From DASXSB01 sp036506275 (lineage in GTDB: Bacteria; Methylomirabilota; Methylomirabilia; Rokubacteriales; CSP1-6): a stretch of 18,437 nt of DNA. The position numbers and the translations under genes are program-made. Below, piece by piece: positions 1 through 7,380 of the stretch. Below the pieces are notes generated by a model. It saw nothing but the letters and a program-made list of their open reading frames with translations. It was not told where the DNA came from and ran no database searches. The stretch is from positions 1 through 18,437 of the forward strand of contig DASXSB010000133.1 in NCBI GenBank assembly GCA_036506275.1. Reading direction: 5' to 3'. Every line of letters begins with the position of its first letter. Position 1 is the first letter of the stretch.

Positions 1-477
1 GGGCGTCACCAGCACGTCGGCCTCGGCGCCGAACTTCTCGCGCATGACCTCACGGAGCCACGTGGAAATCACGATCTTCCGAAGAGGCAGTCGATAGGTT
101 GCGTCGACGGCGTGGGCCCGGCCATGGTAGAGGCTCTCGTAGTGCTGGACGAGGTAGAACTTGCGACCGCACGACGCGTCGGCGTTCGCCACGACGGGCG
201 CCGATTGCCAGGCGGTGGCCAGCAGCACGTCGGCCTCGCGCAGCCGGCTCGCGCGCCAGCGCCCGACCCAGCGGACGCGGGCGGTCAGCGAGCCGATGAA
301 GGTCGATGTGGCGCCGCGGGCGTTGAGCCACCACGCGCGCGCCGCGCTGCCGGTGGGGACCTGGATCTCCACGTCGTGACCGTTCAGGGCGAGCCGGTCG
401 GCGTAGGTGAGGATCGCGCGCACGCCCCCGGCGACCCTCACGTGCGGGCAGAGGATGGTGACGCGCAGCGCGCTCAA
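1..477 (-). CDS. Glycosyltransferase, GT4-like N-terminal half (partial, runs off window)
   Basis: The readable 159 residues are the N-terminal Rossmann half of a GT-B glycosyltransferase. They open with LRVTILCPHVRVAGGVRAIL, a first beta strand followed by a glycine-rich loop, as in GT4 enzymes that move sugars from nucleotide sugars onto glycans or lipids. Further on is FYLVQHYESLYHG, similar to the acceptor-side region of WsaF-type rhamnosyltransferases, and ISTWLREVMREKFG. The nucleotide-sugar-binding C-terminal half lies beyond the window. No ATG or GTG precedes the conserved start, so I chose a TTG at 477. It overlaps the TGA of the upstream thiamine enzyme (TTGA), which suggests translational coupling. 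A larger open frame over the same bases in another phase encodes arginine-rich low-complexity sequence and is a shadow. The donor and acceptor sugars are unknown. Confidence 0.72.
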   Translation of the reverse strand, partial: MSALRVTILCPHVRVAGGVRAILTYADRLALNGHDVEIQVPTGSAARAWWLNARGATSTFIGSLTARVRWVGRWRASRLREADVLLATAWQSAPVVANADASCGRKFYLVQHYESLYHGRAHAVDATYRLPLRKIVISTWLREVMREKFGAEADVLVTP

Positions 478-2123
478 ATCGCCATCGAGACCTGGCCGGT
501 GCGTCGATAGGCCGCGGGATCGAGGGCCACATTGATGCACCAGACCTCGTCGGAGGCCAGCGCCTGCTCGAGCACCGGCGCGATGCCGCCGGGGTCGGTG
601 ACGAGCGCGCCGCGTCCGCCGAGCGCCGCCGCCATGAGATCGAAGCGCGTGCGCGGCAGCGACGTCGCCACCGCGCGAGCCTCGCCGAAGAACGAAAGCT
701 GGGGGTTGCGGATCTGTCCCCAGCCGCCGTCGTTGCCGATCACGCACGTCATCGGCAATCCGAAGCGCACGGCGGTTTCCATCTCCATGCCGTTCAGACC
801 GAACGCGCCGTCACCGGCGATGAGCAGCACGCGCCGGTCGGGATGGAGGAGCTTGGCCGCGATCGCGAACGATGGTCCCACGCCGAGGCAGCCGAACGGC
901 CCGGGATCGAGCCACTGTCCGGGCCGGGAGAGGGGCACGATCTTCGACGCGCAGCCGACGACGTCGCCGCCGTCACCGATCACGATCGTCTCCGGCGTGA
1001 CCGCGCGCGCGATCTCCGCCGCCCACCGGTAGTGCGACATCGGAACCGACGAGTCGGACGCGGCGCCCTCGAGCACGCGGCGGCCGTCGGCTTCGCGCGC
1101 GCGCACCGACGCCAGCCACGGCTCGAAGCGGGCGGCAAGCGTCTTCGGCAAGGTCTCGGTGGCGGCGACGAGGACGCGATTGATGTCGGCGCCGAGACCG
1201 AGGGCGAGGGGCCGGTTGCGGCCGAGCTCGGTGGGATCGACGTCGACGAGCACCACCCGCGCGTCCTCCGCGAAGGTCGGCGGGCGGCCGTAACCGAGAC
1301 GGAAATCGAGCGGGGTGCCGAGCACGAGCACGAGATCGGCGCTGCCGAGCGCGAAGCCGCGCGCCGTCGCGAACGCATGGGGGTGATCGACAGCGAGCGC
1401 GCCCCGGCCCGCGCCGTTCATGAAGACGGGGACGCCGACGCGCTCGGCGAACTCGGCGAGGGCGTAGGCGGCGTCGTCCCAGTAGACGCCTCCGCCCGCG
1501 ACGACCACCGGGCGCTCGGCGGCCGCGACCAATCGCTCCAGCGCGGCGAGGGCGGCCGCGTCCGGAGCGTTGCGGGGACGGTGCGCGTAGGCGGTGGGAA
1601 TGGGGGCGAGGCGGTCTTCGACCCGGTTCAGCAGCAGATCAACGGGGATCTCGACGAAGACCGGTCCGGGGCGACCGGCAAGCGCGGTGCGGATCGCCGT
1701 CGTCAGCACCTCGGGAATCTGGCGCGTCTCCGCCACCGACCACGCGCCCTTCGTGATCGGACGCAGCAGCGCCACTTGCTCCATCTCCTGGAGCGCGCCG
1801 AGGCCGCGCAGTCCGAGGGGAGCGGCGCCGCCGATGAGCAGGAGCGGGCTGCGCGCCGCGTACGCGTTGGCGACGCCCGTCACGGCGTCGGTGACGCCGG
1901 GGCCGGCCGTCACGACCGCCACCCCGACGTTGCGCGTGAGGCGCGCGTAGGCATCGGCGGCGTGCGCGGCCGCCTGTTCGTGGCGCACGTCGACGACGCG
2001 GATGGCCTCGCTGAGACAGCCGTCGTAGATGGGAAGGATGTGGCCGCCGCAGAGCGTGAAGACGTGGCCGACGCCCGCCTGCTTCAAGACTCTCGCCACG
2101 AGCTCGCCGCCCGTCAGCTCCAT
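474..2123 (-). CDS. Thiamine-diphosphate-dependent enzyme, HACL2/ILVBL and acetolactate-synthase-like
   Basis: A full-length ThDP enzyme of about 549 residues with the pyrimidine-binding, central and pyrophosphate-binding domains in order. The cofactor-activating glutamate is in RHEQAA (E49). The metal/ThDP motif begins GDGAFG at about 437 and closes with GND at about 463-465. WLDPGPFGCLGVG and the RVVDVRHEQ region resemble human ILVBL/HACL2 more closely than catabolic acetolactate synthase, from memory of those sequences. That family cleaves or forms 2-hydroxyacyl-CoA bonds with formyl-CoA; oxalyl-CoA decarboxylase or glyoxylate carboligase-like activity is also possible. ATG at 2123 has a GGGAG Shine-Dalgarno at good spacing. 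GTG at 2126 is the alternative start. It lies 22 bases after the flavoprotein gene and overlaps the glycosyltransferase start. The family is sure, the substrate is not. Confidence 0.9.
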   Translation of the reverse strand: MELTGGELVARVLKQAGVGHVFTLCGGHILPIYDGCLSEAIRVVDVRHEQAAAHAADAYARLTRNVGVAVVTAGPGVTDAVTGVANAYAARSPLLLIGGAAPLGLRGLGALQEMEQVALLRPITKGAWSVAETRQIPEVLTTAIRTALAGRPGPVFVEIPVDLLLNRVEDRLAPIPTAYAHRPRNAPDAAALAALERLVAAAERPVVVAGGGVYWDDAAYALAEFAERVGVPVFMNGAGRGALAVDHPHAFATARGFALGSADLVLVLGTPLDFRLGYGRPPTFAEDARVVLVDVDPTELGRNRPLALGLGADINRVLVAATETLPKTLAARFEPWLASVRAREADGRRVLEGAASDSSVPMSHYRWAAEIARAVTPETIVIGDGGDVVGCASKIVPLSRPGQWLDPGPFGCLGVGPSFAIAAKLLHPDRRVLLIAGDGAFGLNGMEMETAVRFGLPMTCVIGNDGGWGQIRNPQLSFFGEARAVATSLPRTRFDLMAAALGGRGALVTDPGGIAPVLEQALASDEVWCINVALDPAAYRRTGQVSMAI

Positions 2124-2145
2124 CACGCCTCTCCCTTCCTGCGCC

Positions 2146-2850
2146 TCACCAGAACCGCTCCCACTTGACCGCCTTGCGCTCGAGCCCGCGCGCCATCAGC
2201 GCCTCGCGCACGCGGTTGATGGTGTCGCCACCGCCCGCCACGTACGCCAGGGTGTGCGCGGCGGGCGTCACGCGAGCGACGACCTCCGCCAGGTCACCGC
2301 GCTCTCCGTCCCATGCTCCACCCGCGTCCGTGACGACCGGATGATACGAGAAACCCGGATATCGCCGCGCCAGCCGCTGGAACTCGCCTCCGTAGACGAG
2401 GGCGTCGGGGCGGCGCGCCCCGTACACGAGCAGGCTCGGACGGCCGAAGCCCGTCTCGAAGAGATCGGCGAGGATCGATCGCACGGGCACGATTCCGATC
2501 TCCTCCGCCACGAACACGGGCGACCGCGGATCGGCGCGCGCATAGACGAACCCACCCGTCGGCCCCTTGAAAGTGACTTCGTCGCCGGGGGCGAGCGCCT
2601 GGAACCAGCGCGACCCGATCCCACCCGGCGCCACGTCCGCGCACAGCGTGATCTGCGCGCGCGTCTGCGGGGTGGAGGCGATGGTGTAGGCGCGCACGGT
2701 CTTCGGGCCGAACGGCACCGACACCCACTGCCCGGCCTCGAACGCGAACGTCGGCGGCTCCTCCAGACGAAGGTCGGCTTCGCGGACGTCGGGAGCGAGA
2801 GCGCGCACGGCGGTCACGCGCGCGCGGCACTCGCGCGGCTTGGGCGGCAC
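2146..2850 (-). CDS. Ferredoxin-NADP reductase-type FAD-binding oxidoreductase
   Basis: A 234-residue two-domain flavoprotein. The FAD-binding barrel carries RAYTIAST (53-60), the RxYS/T flavin motif, and GGIGSRWF (76-83), which contacts the flavin phosphate. The C-terminal Rossmann part ends with VAGGGDTINRV (204-214) and VKWERFW. There is no 2Fe-2S domain. The pyridine-nucleotide loop, normally like GTGIAPFRS, reads AEEIGIVPVRSI (115-126), so one glycine is lost and NAD(P) binding may be altered. The start is GTG at 2850, one base after the TAG of the upstream luciferase-like gene, which implies coupled translation. A plausible role is electron supply to a partner oxidoreductase in the same operon, but that is inference. 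A stand-alone NAD(P)H:flavin reductase is another possibility. Confidence 0.82.
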   Translation of the reverse strand: MPPKPRECRARVTAVRALAPDVREADLRLEEPPTFAFEAGQWVSVPFGPKTVRAYTIASTPQTRAQITLCADVAPGGIGSRWFQALAPGDEVTFKGPTGGFVYARADPRSPVFVAEEIGIVPVRSILADLFETGFGRPSLLVYGARRPDALVYGGEFQRLARRYPGFSYHPVVTDAGGAWDGERGDLAEVVARVTPAAHTLAYVAGGGDTINRVREALMARGLERKAVKWERFW

Positions 2851-2851
2851 C

Positions 2852-3775
2852 CTAGCGCGCGCGGAAGCGCGGGATCACGTCGGTGGCGATGCGCTCGAGC
2901 TGCGCGGCCTCGTCGGCGGCGTCACAGATGGCGTCGACGATCAGGAAGCGGCAGCCGGCGGCGCGGAATCGCTCGATCTGCTCGGCGCACTGGGCGGGCG
3001 TGCCGATGATCCCGTACTTCTGCGCGAGGGGCGCGAAGTCCTGGGCGTAGCGCTTGCTGAGCAGCCGCACCCACGTCGCCTTCGCCGTCTCGTAGTCACG
3101 ACCGACGGTGACGAAGCCGAGGTGCGCGGGCGTGAAGGCCGCGAGGTCGCGCCCCGCCGCCTCCGCCGCCGCCCGTATCTTGCCGAGGCTCTGCGCGTAG
3201 CGCTCCGGTTGTACGACGTACGAGACCCAGCCGTCGCCCTGCCGTCCCGCCCGCGTGAGGGCGGCGTCGGAGCGGCCGCCCACCCAGATCGGCGGCGGTT
3301 GCTGGACGGGCTTGGGGTCGATGGAGACGGACTCGAAGCTGGTGAAGCGTCCCTTGAACGTCGCCGGCGTGTCCCGCCACAGGGTGCGCACGACGTCGAT
3401 GGCCTCCGTCACGCGCGCGCCACGCTCCCGGTGCGGCACCCCGCACAGCTCGAACTCCTTCGGGTTCTCACCGCCCACACCGACGCCGAAGATGAGCCGG
3501 CCGCCGGAGAGCACGTCGAGGGTGGCGGTGATCTTGGCCGCCACCGCGGGCGCCCGGAGGGCTAGCAGGTACACGGCGACGCCGAGGCGCAGGCGCTCGG
3601 TGATGGAGGCATAGGACGCGAGGAGCGTGAGCGACTCGTAGAGCGGGTTGTGGAACGACACGTGATCGCCCGTGAACACGCCGTCGAAGCCGAGGGCTTC
3701 CAGGCGGCGCACGAGCGCGAACTGCTCTGCGGGGGCATGAGGCTTGAGGGAGACGCCGAACGCAAACACGGTCAT
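2852..3775 (-). CDS. LLM-class (luciferase-like) flavin/F420-dependent oxidoreductase
   Basis: A 307-residue TIM-barrel protein of the bacterial luciferase-like superfamily, which uses FMN or coenzyme F420 for hydride transfer or monooxygenation. Visible family motifs are FDGVFTGDHVSFHNPLY (30-46), LDVLSGGRLIFGVGVGG (86-102) and PPIWVGGRSDAALTRAG (161-177), typical of the F420-dependent subgroup. Length is normal for the family. The start is ATG at 3775, overlapping the TGA of the aldolase/dehydrogenase by four bases (ATGA). An in-frame extension upstream to 3988 is open but lacks homology and lies inside the preceding gene, so I rejected it. One base separates the stop from the flavoprotein start. 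Whether the cofactor is F420 or FMN cannot be settled from sequence alone. Confidence 0.9.
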   Translation of the reverse strand: MTVFAFGVSLKPHAPAEQFALVRRLEALGFDGVFTGDHVSFHNPLYESLTLLASYASITERLRLGVAVYLLALRAPAVAAKITATLDVLSGGRLIFGVGVGGENPKEFELCGVPHRERGARVTEAIDVVRTLWRDTPATFKGRFTSFESVSIDPKPVQQPPPIWVGGRSDAALTRAGRQGDGWVSYVVQPERYAQSLGKIRAAAEAAGRDLAAFTPAHLGFVTVGRDYETAKATWVRLLSKRYAQDFAPLAQKYGIIGTPAQCAEQIERFRAAGCRFLIVDAICDAADEAAQLERIATDVIPRFRAR

Positions 3776-5829
3776 CGCGGGAACGCGTCCTTCACCCCGC
3801 CGTCCACGGTGAGCGTGCACCCGGTCGTCTTCGCCGACCGATCGGATGCGAAGAACAGCACCGCCTCCGCGACGTCCTCGGGCAGGATGCGCACGCCGAG
3901 GAGATTGCGCTTCCGGTAGAACTCCTCGAGCTGTTCCACGGCGATCCCCTGCGCCGCCGCTCGCTCGCGGCGGATGGTCTCCGACCACAGACCCGAGTCC
4001 TGGAAGATGGCGTCGGGATTCACGATGTTGGAGCGGATGCCGTGCGGCGCGCCCTCGAGCGCGAGCACCTTCGCGAGCTGCGCCTCCGCCGCCTTGGCCG
4101 CCGAGTAGGCGGCGAAGTCCTTCCCGGGCGACATCACGTTCTTGGTGGCGACGAACACGAGCGCGCCGCCCAAGCCCTGGGCGATGAGCACGCGCATCGC
4201 CTCCCGCGCCGCCAGGAAGTGTCCGGTGGCGTTGACGGCGAAGGAGCGCTCCCAGTCCGCGAGCTCCATGCGATCGACCGGCGACGAGTGCGCGATGCCG
4301 GCGTTGGAGACGAGGACATCGAGACCGCCGTAGGCGAGCACGGTCTCCTCGAACGCCGCCCGCACCGACGCCTCGCTCGTCACGTCCATGCCGAGCCCGA
4401 GCGCGCGCCCGGCGCCGACGGCGGCGACGATCTCGTCCGCCACCTTGCCGGCGCCGCCCGCGTCGACGTCGGTCACCACCACGTGGGCGCCCTCGGCGGC
4501 GAGACGGCGCGCGATGGCGCGGCCGAGGCCGGAGGCGGCGCCCGTCACGAGCGCGATGCGACGCGCCAGCTCGCGCTCGGGCGGCGCCAGCGTCAGCTTG
4601 TAGAGCTCGAGCGGCCAGTACTCGACTTCGAAGGCGTCGCGCGGAGTGAGCGACACGTAGCGGCCGAAGGTGGAGGCGTCACCGATGACGTCGATGGTGT
4701 GGCGGTAGATGTCGTTCACGATCCCGGCCGTGCGCCGGTCGCGGCCTGCCGTGAACATGCCGACGCCGGGCACGAGGACGACGCGCGGCATGGGATCCGT
4801 GAGCTCGGCGCCCTCGAAGCGGTGGGCCTCGAAGTACCGCGTGTACTCCTCGATGAAGCGCTCCACGCTGTCCCGGGTGGCGGCGGCGAGGGCGTCGGGC
4901 GTACGCGCATCGGTGTCGACCACGCACGGCACGCGCTTCGTGTAGATCGTGTGGTCGGGGGTGGCCGGCCCCACGCGCGCGACGTCGGGGGCCTCGACGG
5001 ACGATGCGAACTCGGCGACGGCGGGTGTGTCGTCGAAGACGAGAACGACACGGCGCTGCGCTCCGAGCTGCCCGCGCAGCGCGGGCGCGAGCGCGAGGGC
5101 GGCCGCGCGACGCGGGCTCTGGCCGAGTACGGGCACGCGCGGACCACCGAAGCGTCGGCGCCCGCGGCGGCGCTCCCCGATGGCCACCTCCGCGCGCGTG
5201 ATGAGACTGATGGTGGCCTCGTACGCTTCGCGCACGGTGCCGCCCCACGTGATGGTTCCGTGCCGCTCCAGCACGAGTGCCTTGGCATCCGGATGCTCGG
5301 CGATGGCGTCCGCCACTTCGCGGGAAATCTTGAAGCCCGGGCGGCGGTACGGAAGCGTGATGACGTCCTTGCCGTACACGGCGGCGAAGACGTCGGCGGC
5401 GCGGTCGTTGTTGGTGAGGGCGACGATGGCGTCGGCGTGGGTGTGGATCACGGCGGGCGCGGGCAGAAAGCCGTGCAGGAGAGTCTCGATCGAGGGTCGC
5501 GGCCCGCCCGCCTCCTGCAGCGTGTGGGCGAGATAGGTCACCATCTCTTGATCGCTCATGTCGTCGCGCCCGAGGAGGGCGCGGACGTCCTTCATGCGCA
5601 CGCCGGAGAAATCCTTGCGCTGGACCGATTTCAGGTCGGAGCCGCTGCCCTTGACGCGGAGGACGTCGATCTCGCGGCCCCGATGATCGCGCTCGCGCGT
5701 CTTGATCGACGTGTTGCCGCCGCCCCACACCACGAGCGTGGACTCGGCGCCGATGAGCCGCGAGGCGTAGACGAGGAGGTCGAGGCCGGAAAGAGCGCGA
5801 GCGTCGGCGTCGCTCCAGCGGGACTGCAT
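3772..5829 (-). CDS. Bifunctional class II aldolase / short-chain dehydrogenase
   Basis: A 685-residue fusion of the RhaE/YuxG type, known in rhamnulose-1-phosphate aldolase/lactaldehyde dehydrogenase proteins. The N-terminal class II aldolase domain shows GGGNTSIK (36-43), the phosphate loop, and zinc ligands in HTHAD (H129, H131) and ERHG (H190). The C-terminal SDR domain has TGAASGLG (429-436) for NAD(P), SNAG (508-511) and YSAAK (Y575, K579). The residue thirteen before the tyrosine, usually the catalytic serine, is threonine (T562), which is conservative. Length matches the family. ATG at 5829 opens the operon; only a weak GGTGA lies upstream. The predicted reactions are cleavage of a ketose phosphate and oxidation of the aldehyde product. 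No rhamnose isomerase or kinase is in view, so the true sugar is open. Confidence 0.92.
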   Translation of the reverse strand: MQSRWSDADARALSGLDLLVYASRLIGAESTLVVWGGGNTSIKTRERDHRGREIDVLRVKGSGSDLKSVQRKDFSGVRMKDVRALLGRDDMSDQEMVTYLAHTLQEAGGPRPSIETLLHGFLPAPAVIHTHADAIVALTNNDRAADVFAAVYGKDVITLPYRRPGFKISREVADAIAEHPDAKALVLERHGTITWGGTVREAYEATISLITRAEVAIGERRRGRRRFGGPRVPVLGQSPRRAAALALAPALRGQLGAQRRVVLVFDDTPAVAEFASSVEAPDVARVGPATPDHTIYTKRVPCVVDTDARTPDALAAATRDSVERFIEEYTRYFEAHRFEGAELTDPMPRVVLVPGVGMFTAGRDRRTAGIVNDIYRHTIDVIGDASTFGRYVSLTPRDAFEVEYWPLELYKLTLAPPERELARRIALVTGAASGLGRAIARRLAAEGAHVVVTDVDAGGAGKVADEIVAAVGAGRALGLGMDVTSEASVRAAFEETVLAYGGLDVLVSNAGIAHSSPVDRMELADWERSFAVNATGHFLAAREAMRVLIAQGLGGALVFVATKNVMSPGKDFAAYSAAKAAEAQLAKVLALEGAPHGIRSNIVNPDAIFQDSGLWSETIRRERAAAQGIAVEQLEEFYRKRNLLGVRILPEDVAEAVLFFASDRSAKTTGCTLTVDGGVKDAFPR

Positions 5830-5867
5830 CGGGGGTCACCATACCACGATGCCGCGCGTTGGTTGAC

Positions 5868-5896
5868 GCGGGCGGGGCCGACGCTGCCCCGCCCGC
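5868..5896 (-). terminator. Perfect 11-bp GC hairpin after the glycine-zipper gene
   Basis: Bases 5868-5878 (GCGGGCGGGGC) are exactly complementary to 5886-5896, with a 7-base loop. The hairpin begins ten bases after the stop of the minus-strand glycine-zipper gene and precedes the aldolase operon. There is no run of T on the minus-strand side, so it would be a non-canonical or Rho-assisted terminator, or a processing/stability hairpin. Confidence 0.55.
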
Positions 5897-5905
5897 GGTG
5901 GTCGG

Positions 5906-6430
5906 TCACCGAGTGGACGAGAAGATCGTCCCGCACTCGTTCTTCGTCTTGTAGGCGCCGTATGCGCCGCCGGCCGCCACGCCGGCGAGACCGCCGATCA
6001 GCGCGCCCTTGCCGGCGCCATTACCGCCGTCCGCGATGGCGCCACCGGCAGCGCCCAGACCCGCCCCGAGGAGCGCACCGAGCGCGCCCGGCTTGGCGAT
6101 CCTGAGCGCGCGATCGGTGCCCGTCGTGCAGTCAGCGGGGACGCTCGCGGAGGGAGCAGGCGCCGTCGCTACGGTAGCGGGAGCGCTCGGAACCTGAGTG
6201 GGCGCATACACGGGCGCCGGCGCGATGGCGGCGGGCATGACCGGCGTCGCCCGCCGCGTTGGCACCGGCGACGGCATGGCACGATACGTATCACGCTCCG
6301 CGCCGGCAACGGAGGCGGCAGGCGCTTCGTCATCGGGGCGCAGGAAGTACGCGGTCGTCATCCCGGTACCGAGCGCGGTGGTTCCGACCAGAGCCAGGCC
6401 GATCGTCGCGAGTTTCCACGGGTTGTACAT
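5906..6430 (-). CDS. Membrane-anchored glycine-zipper domain protein
   Basis: A 174-residue protein with one N-terminal hydrophobic segment (about residues 7-30) that could be an uncleaved anchor or signal. A long proline/alanine/threonine-rich linker (about 40-110) follows. The C-terminal glycine zipper runs from GALGALLGAGLGAAGGAIA to about residue 165 and includes GKGALIGGLAGVAAGGAYGAY. Glycine zippers pack as membrane hairpins and occur in cell-envelope proteins and outer-membrane lipoproteins; no lipobox cysteine is visible here. ATG at 6430 has a strong GGGAGGAGG nine bases upstream. Open frame continues to 6625 but lacks a comparable ribosome site. It is transcribed divergently from the SUMF1-like gene. 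Two cysteines remain in the mature part (DCTTG and NECGT). The role is unknown, probably envelope-related. Confidence 0.75.
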   Translation of the reverse strand: MYNPWKLATIGLALVGTTALGTGMTTAYFLRPDDEAPAASVAGAERDTYRAMPSPVPTRRATPVMPAAIAPAPVYAPTQVPSAPATVATAPAPSASVPADCTTGTDRALRIAKPGALGALLGAGLGAAGGAIADGGNGAGKGALIGGLAGVAAGGAYGAYKTKNECGTIFSSTR

Positions 6431-6518
6431 TTTGGAATGCCTCCTCCCTCGTTCACGAAGTCTGACGACGTCCGTATCGGTGCTATTCGTCCGACGTACC
6501 ATCCCACAAAAGCTCAGA

Positions 6519-6547
6519 TTGACGGCCGAACGAGTGTTCCCTACGCT
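6519..6547 (+). promoter_or_regulatory. Possible sigma-70 promoter placing the start nearly leaderless
   Basis: TTGACG at 6519-6524 and TACGCT at 6542-6547 are separated by 17 bases. Transcription would begin near 6554, next to the ATG at 6556. No Shine-Dalgarno is visible upstream of that ATG, which agrees with a leaderless mRNA. The -10 match is moderate, so this is tentative. Confidence 0.35.
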
Positions 6548-6555
6548 CGCGCGCG

Positions 6556-7380
6556 ATGAAGCGGACGCTCGCGCGCGCGTGCTTCGCCCTCGTGAGCGCG
6601 GCTTGCGCGATGGCGGCGGCGCCATCCGCTCTCGCCGACGGCATCATGCTCGTGCAGGCCGGCGCGTTCTGGATGGGCCGTGACGAAGGCGCGGCCGCGG
6701 AGGCGCCCCTGCACCGCGCGTTCGTGCGCGACGTGTGGATCGAGCGGCACAAGGTAACCAACGCCGAGTTCGCCACCTTCCTGAACGCCGCCGGCGCGCG
6801 ATCAGCCGGCGGTCAGCGGCGCTTCGATCACGACGACGTCGATGCGCGCATCCATCGCGACGCCGGATCGCGATGGGTCGCCGATGCCGGCTTCGAGCGT
6901 CACCCCGTCGTCGAGGTCTCGTGGTTCGGCGCGCGCGACTACTGCGCGTGGAAGGGACGGCGCCTTCCTACCGAGGCGGAGTGGGAAAAGGCCGCGCGCG
7001 GCGACGACCGCCGACCATATCCGTGGGGCACGGCTCCGCCCACGCCATTGCTGGCGGTGTTCGGCCGGCTCTACGGAGCGACCGAGCCCGTGGATGCGCG
7101 CCCGGCCGGCGCCAGCCCCTACGACGTGCATGACATGCTCGGGAATCTGCGAGAGTGGACGTCGACGATCCTCCGGCCGTACCCTTACCGGCACGACGAC
7201 GGCCGCGAGCCGTTCACGGGCGAGAGCGGTCAGGTGGTGGTCCGCGGCGCCAGCCACGACGACCCCGGCCCCGCGCTGAGCGTCACCGCCCGCCACTCGT
7301 ACGACCGGCGCGCAGCGGCGGCGGGCCAGCATCACGTCGGCTTTCGCTGCGCCACGTCGGAAGACCTGGGAGGTCGCTGA
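6556..7380 (+). CDS. Secreted SUMF1/FGE-fold protein (formylglycine-generating-enzyme family)
   Basis: A 274-residue protein with a signal peptide (residues 1-28, cleavage likely after ALA). The FGE-sulfatase fold follows: AGAFWMGRDE (35-44), the HKVTNAEFATFL segment (65-76), VVEVSWFGARDYCAWKG (118-134), RLPTEAEWEKAARG (136-149), DMLGNLREWTS (193-203) and closing VGFRCA (261-266). True FGEs bind copper with two cysteines in the segment after the GGS motif. Here that segment reads GASHDDPGPALSVTARHSYD, with leucine and arginine at the aligned positions (about 241 and 246). Sulfatase activation is therefore unlikely, and no sulfatase is nearby. Other SUMF1-fold proteins are oxidoreductases or structural partners, as in the PvdO, NirV and EgtB groups. 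The stop touches the next start (TGA then ATG), so the acyl-CoA ligase is probably co-transcribed. Confidence 0.87.
   Translation: MKRTLARACFALVSAACAMAAAPSALADGIMLVQAGAFWMGRDEGAAAEAPLHRAFVRDVWIERHKVTNAEFATFLNAAGARSAGGQRRFDHDDVDARIHRDAGSRWVADAGFERHPVVEVSWFGARDYCAWKGRRLPTEAEWEKAARGDDRRPYPWGTAPPTPLLAVFGRLYGATEPVDARPAGASPYDVHDMLGNLREWTSTILRPYPYRHDDGREPFTGESGQVVVRGASHDDPGPALSVTARHSYDRRAAAAGQHHVGFRCATSEDLGGR

Noticed and set aside
50..532. Minus-strand open frame of 160 codons at the left edge
   Set aside because: It is arginine/proline-rich; a different frame of the same strand encodes a clear glycosyltransferase.
843..2168. Long plus-strand open frame of 441 codons opposite the thiamine enzyme gene
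   Set aside because: Its product is rich in Arg, Gly, Ala and Glu with no domain, and it is antisense to a gene with full motifs. High GC third positions keep the opposite strand open.
5838..5843. TATGGT (minus strand) as a -10 box for the aldolase operon
   Set aside because: No acceptable -35 element lies at the right distance.
4042..6105. Very long plus-strand open frame of 687 codons opposite the aldolase/dehydrogenase
   Set aside because: It is antisense to a complete two-domain enzyme and encodes only His/Arg/Gly/Ala-rich low-complexity sequence.
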